Positions 1 through 6,873 of a stretch of DNA of 8,631 bases are shown in pieces (the stretch's first letter is position 1; each line of letters begins with the position of its first letter). The notes beneath the pieces were generated by a model that had not been told where the DNA came from, made no database searches, and saw only the letters and a list, made by a program, of their open reading frames with translations. The stretch covers positions 1 through 8,631 of the forward strand of contig JASLRF010000411.1 of assembly GCA_030744095.1 (NCBI GenBank). Direction: 5' to 3'. The position numbers were made by a program, and so were the translations under genes. The DNA comes from Pirellulaceae bacterium. GTDB taxonomy: Bacteria > Planctomycetota > Planctomycetia > Pirellulales > Pirellulaceae.

Positions 1-194
1 CGCTCGTCGATCAACTTCAACAAGGCCTGTTTGGCCTCGTCCGACAGCCCCAAGCGTTTTGTGCCGCTCTCATCGACGGCGTATGCGAGTACTCCAACAA
101 ATGTCGGGTCTGCCGCCAATGTGATGCGGGCACCTCCCGACAAGTAGGCAGCCAGGATCACGACGAGGGTGAGAATTTGGATAGCCTTTTTCAA
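1..194 (-). CDS. N-terminal part of a secreted protein of unknown function (runs off the window)
   Basis: Reading the minus strand from a TTG at 194-192 gives 64 codons open to the window edge. The protein begins MKKAIQILTLVVILAAYL, a classic signal peptide (two lysines, then a hydrophobic core), with a likely cleavage near LAA at residues 26-28. The mature start has a segment around residues 45-64 (KRLGLSDEAKQALLKLIDE) that looks helical and charged. It resembles the first helical repeat of secreted planctomycete proteins of unknown function, but that resemblance is from memory. The TTG start is chosen because GGAG lies 8 nt upstream, the signal peptide begins exactly there, and I found no in-frame ATG nearby. 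The gene is divergent from the DUF1570 gene. The product cannot be named from this fragment. Confidence 0.6.
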   Translation of the reverse strand, partial: MKKAIQILTLVVILAAYLSGGARITLAADPTFVGVLAYAVDESGTKRLGLSDEAKQALLKLIDE

Positions 195-202
195 GGTAAA
201 AT

Positions 203-206
203 CTCC
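203..206 (-). promoter_or_regulatory. Shine-Dalgarno that supports the TTG start at 194
   Basis: On the minus strand GGAG sits 8 nt before the TTG at 194. It is one of the better ribosome binding sites in the window and decides the start of the leftmost gene, which has no nearby ATG alternative. Confidence 0.5.
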
Positions 207-324
207 GCTGAGACGTGTTTTTTCCCGACTTTTCCTGAAATCACGTAGATTCCATTCTAGTTAGTCGAACGATTTCGCACTACCTAAAAAAGCGGGGGTC
301 ATGGTCGACCCGTCAATCGCCAAG

Positions 325-329
325 AGGAG
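325..329 (+). promoter_or_regulatory. Shine-Dalgarno AGGAG before the DUF1570 gene
   Basis: AGGAG lies 11 nt before ATG 341. It supports that start over the alternative ATG at 407, although the longer reading gives an unusually long n-region for a signal peptide. Confidence 0.45.
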
Positions 330-340
330 TCGGCCTTGGT

Positions 341-1822
341 ATGATTAAACGCACGCAAGTTACGAACGTTTCGGTTCAATCCCCCCTCGCTATCTGTTTT
401 GTGAGTATGCGCAGCCCTCATCCGCACAATGGCCTGATCTTCGCCGCTGTTTTGGTCCTCGCGGTACCTGGATCAGCAATCGCGCAACTCGAAGCAGGCG
501 AGATTGACCCACGCGGATTTGGCTTCGAAATCCCCCCCGGCCGGGTCTCGCACCCGGAGAATTTGCGTGTTCTGACGGACGACGAGGATGGTAGACCAGT
601 CGTTGGACAAGTTCATGCGGTGATTGGCGCGCATCGGATTGTCCTTTTACCCGCTGGCAGATTGGTCGGTCGACACCGAGACCAATCTCCTGCGACGGAT
701 CGCCGTTTTGCCCCGGCCTCACCCGAGGACATTGAGCGGAAGCTGAAAGCAGACTTTGGCGAGGGGTTCACGACCAAAACGACCAAGAATTACGTCTACG
801 CATACAACTGCAGTGAGAGATTCGCCTTCGGTACCGGCCGAATTCTCGAGAGTATGCGACCGGGCGTGAAAAGCTACGTGCAGCGAATGCGGATCGAGAC
901 ACACACGCCACATGTTCCATTGGTGGCGATCATGTTTCGCACCGAAGCCCAATTCCAGCGTTATCGCCGGATGCCACCAGGTGTCGTTGCCTACTATGAC
1001 ACGCTCAGCAACCACATCGTTATGTACGAAGAATCGCGGTTATTCCGGACCGCCCCGGAACTTGCCATCCAACAGGCGATTTCGACGATCGCACATGAAG
1101 GCGCGCACCAGATACTGCACAACATCGGTGTTCAGTCTCGACTTTCCAAGTGGCCCATGTGGCTGACCGAGGGGCTGGCCGAGTACTTTGCACCCACCAC
1201 CTTCGGACGCCGGATGCAGTGGAAAGGCGCCGGCCAGGTCAACGACTTGAGGATGCTCGAGCTAGAAATCTATATCAAATCACGATCCGGCGACGACGCC
1301 GGCGGCGAGATGATCAGTGACACCGCGGGCGCCGCGCGACTGACCTCGACTGGGTATGCGGCCGCCTGGTCGTTGACTCATTTCCTCGCCAAGACAAAGC
1401 GTGTGCAGTTTGCCGCTTACGTCCGCGAGGCAACAAAGTTGAAGCCTTTTCAGGGTGACTACGATGTCGTGGCATCCGGAATCGTGCCCAAAAATCTGAC
1501 ACTGTTCAAGCAGCACTTTGGCGACGAACTGTCTGCCTTGGAAAATCGGCTCGTCGCTCACCTCAAGAAGCAGCCGTACACGGATCCGTTCGCCGAATAC
1601 CCGCATTTCGTGGCAACCATCGCAGTCAAAGAGGGTCGCCGGGTCATTCGCGATGCCAACGTGTTTCATTCGGCCGAACTGGCTAACGTCTGGATCGAGG
1701 AGTCGATCAAGAAGTATCCCAATGTTCAACGTTTAAGCGCCCAACTGAATGTTGGCGAGGTGCGCAATCGTCTCGTGGCCGAACAGGCAGCGCGTCAGTT
1801 CCTTCGCTTGGGATCTCGGTAG
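341..1822 (+). CDS. DUF1570-family secreted protein, predicted zinc peptidase-like
   Basis: The 493-residue product carries an HExxH zinc-peptidase signature, HEGAH at residues 252-256. A helix WPMWLTEGLAEYF at 271-283 follows, supplying a glutamate (E277 or E281) as likely third zinc ligand, as in gluzincin-type peptidases. This HEGAHQ...W..EGLAEYF arrangement is typical of the DUF1570 family, expanded in planctomycetes; substrates are unknown. A hydrophobic segment (residues 31-43) ending in SAIA before Q49 looks like a signal peptide, so the protein is probably exported. Start: ATG 341 has AGGAG at 325-329, 11 nt upstream. ATG 407 (residue 23, MRSPHPHNG) would give a more normal signal-peptide n-region but lacks a clear ribosome site, so 341 is kept provisionally. 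The stop lies 6 bp before pabB, which suggests co-transcription. Activity is inferred, not shown. Confidence 0.85.
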   Translation: MIKRTQVTNVSVQSPLAICFVSMRSPHPHNGLIFAAVLVLAVPGSAIAQLEAGEIDPRGFGFEIPPGRVSHPENLRVLTDDEDGRPVVGQVHAVIGAHRIVLLPAGRLVGRHRDQSPATDRRFAPASPEDIERKLKADFGEGFTTKTTKNYVYAYNCSERFAFGTGRILESMRPGVKSYVQRMRIETHTPHVPLVAIMFRTEAQFQRYRRMPPGVVAYYDTLSNHIVMYEESRLFRTAPELAIQQAISTIAHEGAHQILHNIGVQSRLSKWPMWLTEGLAEYFAPTTFGRRMQWKGAGQVNDLRMLELEIYIKSRSGDDAGGEMISDTAGAARLTSTGYAAAWSLTHFLAKTKRVQFAAYVREATKLKPFQGDYDVVASGIVPKNLTLFKQHFGDELSALENRLVAHLKKQPYTDPFAEYPHFVATIAVKEGRRVIRDANVFHSAELANVWIEESIKKYPNVQRLSAQLNVGEVRNRLVAEQAARQFLRLGSR

Positions 1823-1828
1823 AATCAC

Positions 1829-3262
1829 GTGATCGAGCTCGATGATGAACTGCCGATTGTCGAGGAGCTGCATCCCGCGCCGGACACCGAAGCGGCTTTG
1901 TTGGCGCTCAGTCAACACTCGCATTGTCTGTTTCTGGACAGCGCGCTTCGTGATAATCAGTTAGGCCGCTATTCGTTTCTGACCGCCGACCCATATGCCT
2001 TCCTGAGTGTTGCGGCGGATGGCTCGGACGGGCTTGCTGCGTTGGAAAAACAGTTGCTGCTCGGCGGACCGTCGCGCCAGGACTTGCCGCCCTTTCAAGG
2101 CGGTGCTGCGGGACTGTTCAGCTACGATCTCGGCCGTAGCCTGGAACGCATTGCGGCACCGCAATTCGATGAATTCAAGGTTCCCGCGATGGCCGCCGGA
2201 CTCTACGACACGGTTGTGTCTTTCGACCATCAACAAGGCCGTGCCTGGATCGTCTCGCAGGGATTTCCCGAACGGGATCCGCAAGCACGTCGAGAACGTG
2301 CCTACGCACGAGTGCACAGATTTCGAACGTGGCTTACCACGCCGCCCGCGAACCAATTCACGTGGCCCGCGTCCGCGCAACAGGATGCCATCACTCTTGT
2401 CTCTCGCGACGAACTGACTCGACAATATCCCGTCGGCGACATGAACGGGCTGACCAGTAACTTCTCTGCGGACCACTATCGTCGCATGATCCGGCGCGGC
2501 ATCGACTACATCGAGGCGGGCGATGTCTTTCAAGTCAACCTCGCGCAGCGTCTGCTCCATCCGGCCTGCGACGATCCTATCGCCCTGTACCGGCGGCTTC
2601 GTCGGCGGAATCCTGCCACGTTCGCCGGCTACTTCGATCTGGGTGAGTTGCAAATTGTGAGCGCGTCGCCCGAACGTCTGGTGCAGTGTAAAGCGGGACG
2701 GGTCGAGGCACGCCCGATCAAAGGCACGCGTCAGCGGATCGCATCGCCGGAAGCCGATCTGTTTGCCGCTGACGAATTGAGACGGAGCGAAAAAGACCGA
2801 GCCGAAAACGTCATGATCGTCGATCTGCTGCGCAACGATCTAGCTCGCGTCTGTACGCCGGACAGCGTTCAGGTGACTCAACTGTGCGGACTCGAATCGT
2901 TCGCCTTCGTACAGCACCTGGTTTCCGTGGTCCGCGGCAGACTGGCCGACGACCGCGATGCCCTGGACCTGATTCGAGCCACGTTTCCTGGCGGCTCGAT
3001 CACCGGAGCTCCCAAGGTTCGCGCGATGGAAATCATCGCGGAACTCGAAAATACTGCCCGAGGACCCTATTGTGGGTCCTTGGGCTACATCGGATTTGAT
3101 GGCACACTGGACCTCAGTATTCTGATTCGAACCATAACTGCTGGGCGCGGCTGGTGGCAGTTGCCAGTGGGCGGCGGCATCGTGGCCCAATCCGAACCTC
3201 AGCTGGAATACGAAGAAACGTGGCACAAGGCTCGCGGACTGTTGCGTTCACTGGCCGATTGA
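1829..3262 (+). CDS. pabB: Aminodeoxychorismate synthase component I (PabB)
   Basis: This 477-residue protein converts chorismate plus ammonia (from PabA) to 4-amino-4-deoxychorismate, the precursor of p-aminobenzoate, in the cytoplasm. An N-terminal anthranilate-synthase-I-like domain (about residues 15-165, with FLDSALRDNQLGRYSFL and GGAAGLFSYDLGRSLE) precedes the chorismate-binding domain (about 205-475). Visible motifs are GDVFQVNLAQR at 231-241, PIKGTR at 296-301, RNDLARVC from 335 and PGGSITGAPK at 387-396. K298 in PIKGT is the PabB-type lysine; anthranilate synthase (TrpE) has alanine there, so PabB is favoured. Length is normal for the family. The start is GTG 1829, 6 bp after the DUF1570 stop and with only a weak ribosome site; the pabA start also reads CACGTGATC. 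The gap to pabA is unusually long at 159 bp. Confidence 0.93.
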   Translation: MIELDDELPIVEELHPAPDTEAALLALSQHSHCLFLDSALRDNQLGRYSFLTADPYAFLSVAADGSDGLAALEKQLLLGGPSRQDLPPFQGGAAGLFSYDLGRSLERIAAPQFDEFKVPAMAAGLYDTVVSFDHQQGRAWIVSQGFPERDPQARRERAYARVHRFRTWLTTPPANQFTWPASAQQDAITLVSRDELTRQYPVGDMNGLTSNFSADHYRRMIRRGIDYIEAGDVFQVNLAQRLLHPACDDPIALYRRLRRRNPATFAGYFDLGELQIVSASPERLVQCKAGRVEARPIKGTRQRIASPEADLFAADELRRSEKDRAENVMIVDLLRNDLARVCTPDSVQVTQLCGLESFAFVQHLVSVVRGRLADDRDALDLIRATFPGGSITGAPKVRAMEIIAELENTARGPYCGSLGYIGFDGTLDLSILIRTITAGRGWWQLPVGGGIVAQSEPQLEYEETWHKARGLLRSLAD

Positions 3263-3421
3263 AACCGACACCTGAACAAGACAGGGAGTCTTTTTCCGCT
3301 TAGTTTATAAGACCGTTCAACGAGGGGACGTAAGTCGAATGGTGACGGGGTCGGGAGTCTTTTTCGGTCATCAGCGCCTTGTGTTCACCAACAACAGAGC
3401 AATCGGATAGCACCAGAACAC
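3263..3421. repeat. Spacer between pabB and pabA holding a 13-bp direct repeat
   Basis: The 159-bp gap contains two exact copies of GGGAGTCTTTTTC, at 3284-3296 and 3353-3365, 69 bp apart start to start and in the same orientation. The second is preceded by GGGGTC. No open frame in this gap looks coding. The copies each hold a T5 run but lack an obvious GC-rich hairpin directly upstream, so they are not good intrinsic terminators. They may be remains of a dispersed repeat inserted between two genes that are usually close or fused. Confidence 0.5.
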
Positions 3422-4078
3422 GTGATCCTCCTGATTGATAACTACGATAGTTTCGTCCATAACCTCGCGCGTTATCTCCAGCGGTTGGGTCAAGAGACAC
3501 GCGTCGTGCGGAACGACGTTCTGGATGTCAGCCAGATCAAGGTGTTGGCACCGGCTGCGATTGTGATATCCCCCGGACCCTGTACGCCAGAGGTCGCTGG
3601 AACGTCGCTTGAGGTCGTTCGCGAGTTTTGGCGAGAGATTCCCATCCTGGGCGTTTGCCTCGGTCATCAGACCATCGCTGCGGCACTGGGCGCCACAATC
3701 GTGCGCGCCCGAGAACCGATGCACGGTCGGACGAGCCCGATTACGCACGACGAACGTGGCGTGTTTAGCGGCCTGCCGAATCCCCTGACTGTGTGCCGAT
3801 ATCATTCGCTAATCGTCGAAGAAAGCTCGTTGCCGGAAGTCTTCGAGGTCTCCGCACGCTTGGCCGACGAGACGATCATGGCGATTCGTCATCGACACCG
3901 TCCAGTGATTGGCTTGCAGTTTCATCCCGAATCGATTTTGACCGATGGCGGCTACTCGATATTAGCCAGTTTTCTCAGTGCCGCAGGATTGAAAGCGGTG
4001 ACTGATGTATCGCAGAAGCAGGAATTGGTGGAACGTCCACGCGTAACATCGGTTCCCGATTCCCCTGTCACTTTTTGA
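3422..4078 (+). CDS. pabA: Aminodeoxychorismate/anthranilate synthase glutamine amidotransferase (PabA)
   Basis: This 218-residue class I glutamine amidotransferase releases ammonia from glutamine for PabB. The N-terminus MILLIDNYDSFVHNL is the canonical PabA/TrpG start, so GTG 3422 is chosen despite a weak ribosome site. The oxyanion-region motif SPGPCTP is at residues 50-56. The catalytic triad is complete: C79 in GVCLGHQ, with H168 and E170 in FHPESILT. HGRTSPI (101-107) and RYHSLIV (126-132) are also family-typical. The last 25 or so residues extend past the usual end and are poorly conserved in look. Pairing with the PIKGT-type synthase favours aminodeoxychorismate synthesis, but such subunits can also serve anthranilate synthase, and no trpE is in the window to judge. 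The DUF447 gene begins 1 bp after its stop, so translation is probably coupled. Confidence 0.92.
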   Translation: MILLIDNYDSFVHNLARYLQRLGQETRVVRNDVLDVSQIKVLAPAAIVISPGPCTPEVAGTSLEVVREFWREIPILGVCLGHQTIAAALGATIVRAREPMHGRTSPITHDERGVFSGLPNPLTVCRYHSLIVEESSLPEVFEVSARLADETIMAIRHRHRPVIGLQFHPESILTDGGYSILASFLSAAGLKAVTDVSQKQELVERPRVTSVPDSPVTF

Positions 4079-4079
4079 G

Positions 4080-4727
4080 ATGGCATGTCACTGCCAACTG
4101 CTGCTGCCAAAATCAGATGAGTGCACGCAAATGATCCTGGAAGGCATCGTCACAACTCTCAGCGCACAGGGAACGCCTAACATTTCACCGATGGGCCCTG
4201 ACGTCGACGATCAGCTCGACCGATTCTCGCTGAAGCCATACCGAAGTTCGTTGACGTATCAGAATTTGAAGTGGAATGGGCAAGGCGTACTGCATGTCAC
4301 TGACGATGTGGAACTGCTGGCACGCGCCGCCGTGAAAAAACTCGATCCGCTCCCGCCATTGCAGCCCGCCGCGGTAATCGACGGAGTGGTTCTCTCAGAC
4401 GCCTGTCGCTGGTACGCGTTTCGCGTCACTGAGTTAGATGACTCCCGCGAGCGAACGCGGATTGAATGTGAAGTGGTCGATCGGGGCCGGCTGCGGGACT
4501 TCTTCGGCTTCAACCGAGCCAAGCACGCCGTGGTAGAGGCAGCAATCTTGGCGACGCGAACGCAATTCCTGCCGGTGGAAGAGATCCGCATCGAGTTTGA
4601 TCGGCTGGGCATGATTGTAGAAAAAACCGCCGGCGATCAGGAGCGTCGGGCGTTCCATTTTCTCCGCGAGTTTATCGATACGGAGTGCTCCGGTGTGGAC
4701 AGAACCAGCGAGTCGAACGATGCATAG
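4080..4727 (+). CDS. DUF447 family protein (predicted flavin-binding split-barrel fold)
   Basis: The sequence from MILEGIVTTLSAQG through NISPMGP (residues 18-40), SSLTYQNLKWNGQGVLHVT (56-74), DDVELLARAA and GFNRAKHAVVEAAILATR (143-160) matches DUF447 as I remember it. DUF447 is mainly archaeal, with members in planctomycetes and some C1-using bacteria. The family is thought to have a flavin-reductase-like split-barrel; no reaction is established. Length is near normal. ATG 4080 is 1 bp after the pabA stop and is kept here, but the family's usual start corresponds to ATG 4131 (residue 18), and residues 1-17 look unlike the family, so the true start may be 4131. Neither start has a good ribosome site. 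Placement after pabBA suggests a link to pterin or folate-type cofactors; this is inference only. Confidence 0.82.
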   Translation: MACHCQLLLPKSDECTQMILEGIVTTLSAQGTPNISPMGPDVDDQLDRFSLKPYRSSLTYQNLKWNGQGVLHVTDDVELLARAAVKKLDPLPPLQPAAVIDGVVLSDACRWYAFRVTELDDSRERTRIECEVVDRGRLRDFFGFNRAKHAVVEAAILATRTQFLPVEEIRIEFDRLGMIVEKTAGDQERRAFHFLREFIDTECSGVDRTSESNDA

Positions 4728-4822
4728 CCGATCGTCTGTTTGGGCTGTAGCAAACCAGAACCATCTCGGCAAAAACACACGCCATGCCCGTATTCCGCAG
4801 TTCATGCAATAACAAAATCATC

Positions 4823-4828
4823 AAAGGA
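4823..4828 (+). promoter_or_regulatory. Strong Shine-Dalgarno before the PmoA-family gene
   Basis: AAAGGA ends 8 nt before ATG 4837, a purine-rich site clearly better than those of the preceding four genes. It fixes the start, which coincides with the beginning of a signal peptide. The 109-bp gap in which it lies holds no other structure I can support, but is long enough for a promoter. Confidence 0.5.
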
Positions 4829-4836
4829 AAGGTCCA

Positions 4837-5787
4837 ATGCGGTTTGCACTTTGCGCGATGTCTGTAATGTGGATGTTCGGTACGACAATACTGGCACAGG
4901 TAACGGCGAAGCAGGTTGGGTTCCGAACGGGGGAGAGCGAAGTCGTGATCACCGTGGATAGTCAGCCGACTGCGTCGTACGTGTATCGAGACCCAACAGG
5001 AAGAATACCTCGGCCCTATTTCGCCCACGTGAAAGCGCCTGGCGGTATTCAAGTCACACGCAATCATCCGCCCGTCCCGGGGCAAGATCGAACCGATCAT
5101 GACACGATGCACCCAGGTATTTGGATGGCCTTTGGCGACCTTGACGATTCAGATTTCTGGCGCAACAAAGCGAAGGTCACACACATTCGGTTTGTGGAGG
5201 AACCGACTGGAGGAGCGGATCGTGGATGGTTCGTCGAAGAGAAGCAGTATTTTCGCTCAGACGATTCACTGGTTTGCAACGAACAGTTTCGCTGCGAGGT
5301 TCGCGTCCGCCCCGGTGGCTATCTGCTGACGTGGGACTCGACGTTTAGTTCGGAAAATGTGTTCTACTTTGGAGACCAAGAAGAAATGGGGTTGGGTTTG
5401 CGCGTTGCCTCACCGTTGAGCGAAATGAAGGGTGGTCAACTGAGCGATTCCAAAGGCCGCAAAGGAGCGAAAGCAATCTGGAGCCAGCCCGCTAAATGGT
5501 GCGACTACAGTGGTATCATTGACGGCCAACGAATCGGGATGACACTGATGTGTCATCCCGCGAACTTTCGGGCAAGTTGGATGCACGCTCGAAACTACGG
5601 TTTCGTCGCTGCAAATCCATTCGGACGACAGGCGATGAACAAGGGCGCACAAAGCAAGGTGGTTGTCAAGCCGGGCGAGACCTTGCGTTTGAGGTACGGC
5701 GTGTGGATTCATTGCACGGATGCCGACCAACGCTCGACAATCGATTCCGCCTATGCTGATTACATCAAAATCGCGGACCGCCACTGA
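4837..5787 (+). CDS. Secreted PmoA family protein (DUF6807)
   Basis: The 316-residue product begins with a signal peptide, MRFALCAMSVMWMFGTTILA, with likely cleavage before Q21. The mature part shows the pattern of DUF6807 proteins: RPYFAHVKAPGGIQVTR (59-75), DHDTMHPGIWMAFGDL (87-102), FGDQEEMGLGLRVASPL (178-194), and HPANFRASWMHARNYGFVAANPFG (240-263, cited in two halves around WMHARN). Databases call the family 'methane oxygenase PmoA', but this is not particulate methane monooxygenase: it lacks membrane helices. Planctomycetes and Bacteroidota carry many copies, usually beside carbohydrate-related genes, so a periplasmic role in sugar or polysaccharide handling is a plausible guess. The usual DH.HH cluster reads DHDTMH here. 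It lies 109 bp after the DUF447 gene and may have its own promoter. Confidence 0.82.
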   Translation: MRFALCAMSVMWMFGTTILAQVTAKQVGFRTGESEVVITVDSQPTASYVYRDPTGRIPRPYFAHVKAPGGIQVTRNHPPVPGQDRTDHDTMHPGIWMAFGDLDDSDFWRNKAKVTHIRFVEEPTGGADRGWFVEEKQYFRSDDSLVCNEQFRCEVRVRPGGYLLTWDSTFSSENVFYFGDQEEMGLGLRVASPLSEMKGGQLSDSKGRKGAKAIWSQPAKWCDYSGIIDGQRIGMTLMCHPANFRASWMHARNYGFVAANPFGRQAMNKGAQSKVVVKPGETLRLRYGVWIHCTDADQRSTIDSAYADYIKIADRH

Positions 5788-5794
5788 GAGGCGG
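5778..5794 (+). terminator. Possible hairpin terminator spanning the PmoA-family stop codon
   Basis: CCGCC (5778-5782) and GGCGG (5790-5794) form a perfect 5-bp GC stem with a 7-base loop containing the TGA stop. No T run follows, so as an intrinsic terminator it is weak. It lies at the edge of the 50-bp convergent gap, where both transcription units must end. Confidence 0.25.
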
Positions 5795-5837
5795 AGATTG
5801 TGCCGACATTCACGACCGGACCCATGACACGGAGCGG

Positions 5838-6830
5838 CTAAGCGCCCGCAAAGCGATCGCGACCGGCGACGAGTGCTCGCATCTTTGCGTCGGCCACCGT
5901 CCTGGGCAGCATCCAGAATCCACAATCCGGGTGCACGTAGTGAATACGATCCTCGCCTAAAACCTCGACGGCGCGCTCAATCCGCCGGGCAACCTCGTCG
6001 GTCGATTCGACTTCATTGTCCTTGATATCGATGACGCCGATGCCCAACCCCAATTCTGGTTTGACTTCCTTGAGTCGTTCCAATTCGTGGTGGGGACGAC
6101 GTGCGATCTCCAGTACGAGATGATCCGCTTGTAGTTCGTTCAAAAACGCGACCAGTCTTTCGTAAGCACCTTTTTGAATCGTCTGGCCACCGTAGTTCCC
6201 GTAGCACAGATGCACGGCCTTTTCGCTTTGCACACCCTCGAGCACACGGTTGATTCCCGCCGCCGCAAGAGGGCCGTCCTCCGCGTTGCCAGTGACGTTG
6301 GCTTCGTCGACCTGAATGATCTCGGCGTCAACGTTGGCAATTTGTGATTTCAAAACGTCAGCCAACGCCATAACCAAGTCGGTCAGTGCGGCGTAATGAA
6401 CGTTGGCCAGCATCTTTGCCAGCATGTATGGGCTGGTCACGGTGAACTTTTTCGGTCGCGTGGTCAGGTCGCGGTAGAGTTCGTAATCGGCGCGCAGATT
6501 CAGAGTGCCAGTCGCGAGTGGTCCCGTCACGATTCCTGGTGGCTTGGCGCGAAACTGGTTGCCCGGTTTGGCTCGCCAGGCATCGAGCTGATCGGTGCTA
6601 AGTTCGGCTTGGACTCCGCCCATCGGTTTGACGAAGTAGTCGATCATGCCGTTCGTTTCCGCGTGATTGATGTCCCAGCGATAAAGCTCGCCATCGGCGA
6701 CCACATCGATACCGGCTAGTTCCTGCGTCTTGATAATCGCCAAGATCGCGTCACGCAGGCTCTCCTGCGTGCTCATCACGCGCAGCCACAACGGAACGGG
6801 ATAGCTGCCAACGACGGTAGTTTTGATCAT
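5838..6830 (-). CDS. Core MetE-like (cobalamin-independent methionine synthase C-terminal domain) zinc methyltransferase
   Basis: This 330-residue protein covers only the catalytic C-terminal barrel of MetE; full MetE is about 750 residues. The predicted zinc ligands are all present: H207 and C209 (VHLCYGN), E241 (LVLEIAR) and C303 (HPDCGFW). IIQVDEA (171-177) matches the QIDEP-type segment of MetE, and VVGSYP (6-11) is the usual N-terminal motif of the family. It probably transfers a methyl or alkyl group to a thiol, as do MetE, archaeal core-MetE (methylcobamide donor) and the related epoxyalkane:coenzyme M transferases. Which donor and acceptor it uses cannot be read from sequence. The start at ATG 6830 fits the family motif; the open frame continues upstream to 7091 through a structured spacer and the enolase gene's end, and that extension is not believed. 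The ribosome site is poor. Confidence 0.85.
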   Translation of the reverse strand: MIKTTVVGSYPVPLWLRVMSTQESLRDAILAIIKTQELAGIDVVADGELYRWDINHAETNGMIDYFVKPMGGVQAELSTDQLDAWRAKPGNQFRAKPPGIVTGPLATGTLNLRADYELYRDLTTRPKKFTVTSPYMLAKMLANVHYAALTDLVMALADVLKSQIANVDAEIIQVDEANVTGNAEDGPLAAAGINRVLEGVQSEKAVHLCYGNYGGQTIQKGAYERLVAFLNELQADHLVLEIARRPHHELERLKEVKPELGLGIGVIDIKDNEVESTDEVARRIERAVEVLGEDRIHYVHPDCGFWMLPRTVADAKMRALVAGRDRFAGA

Positions 6831-6873
6831 GAATTGGGCTCGACTTCTGGCAAGGGTGTTTTTGAAGTTTTCA

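Larger units (their letters stand above)
195..340. promoter_or_regulatory. Divergent intergenic region, promoters expected but not resolved
   Basis: These 146 bp separate two genes transcribed away from each other, so promoters in both directions should lie here. I could not identify convincing -35/-10 hexamers. The only structure I see is a small inverted repeat at 296-311 (GGGTC, six-base loop, GACCC), about 30 bp before the rightward gene. It could be an operator or chance. Confidence 0.3.

Noticed and set aside
1280..1729. A 149-codon open frame antisense to the DUF1570 gene
   Set aside because: No recognisable motif, no ribosome site of note, and full overlap with a well-supported coding region.
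1961..2653. A 230-codon open frame antisense to pabB
   Set aside because: It lies wholly inside a clearly conserved gene, has no recognisable domain and is the kind of shadow frame expected in GC-rich DNA.
1829..3262. Anthranilate synthase component I (TrpE)
   Set aside because: The motif is PIKGT with lysine at residue 298, the PabB type, rather than the alanine of TrpE; no other trp gene is nearby.
3284..3365. Intrinsic terminators at the two T5 runs in the pabB-pabA gap
   Set aside because: No GC-rich hairpin directly precedes either T run, and each run is only five bases long.
4728..4836. Short gene or promoter between the DUF447 and PmoA-family genes
   Set aside because: Only a weak 5-bp inverted repeat and the ribosome site are visible; no convincing promoter hexamers or coding frame.
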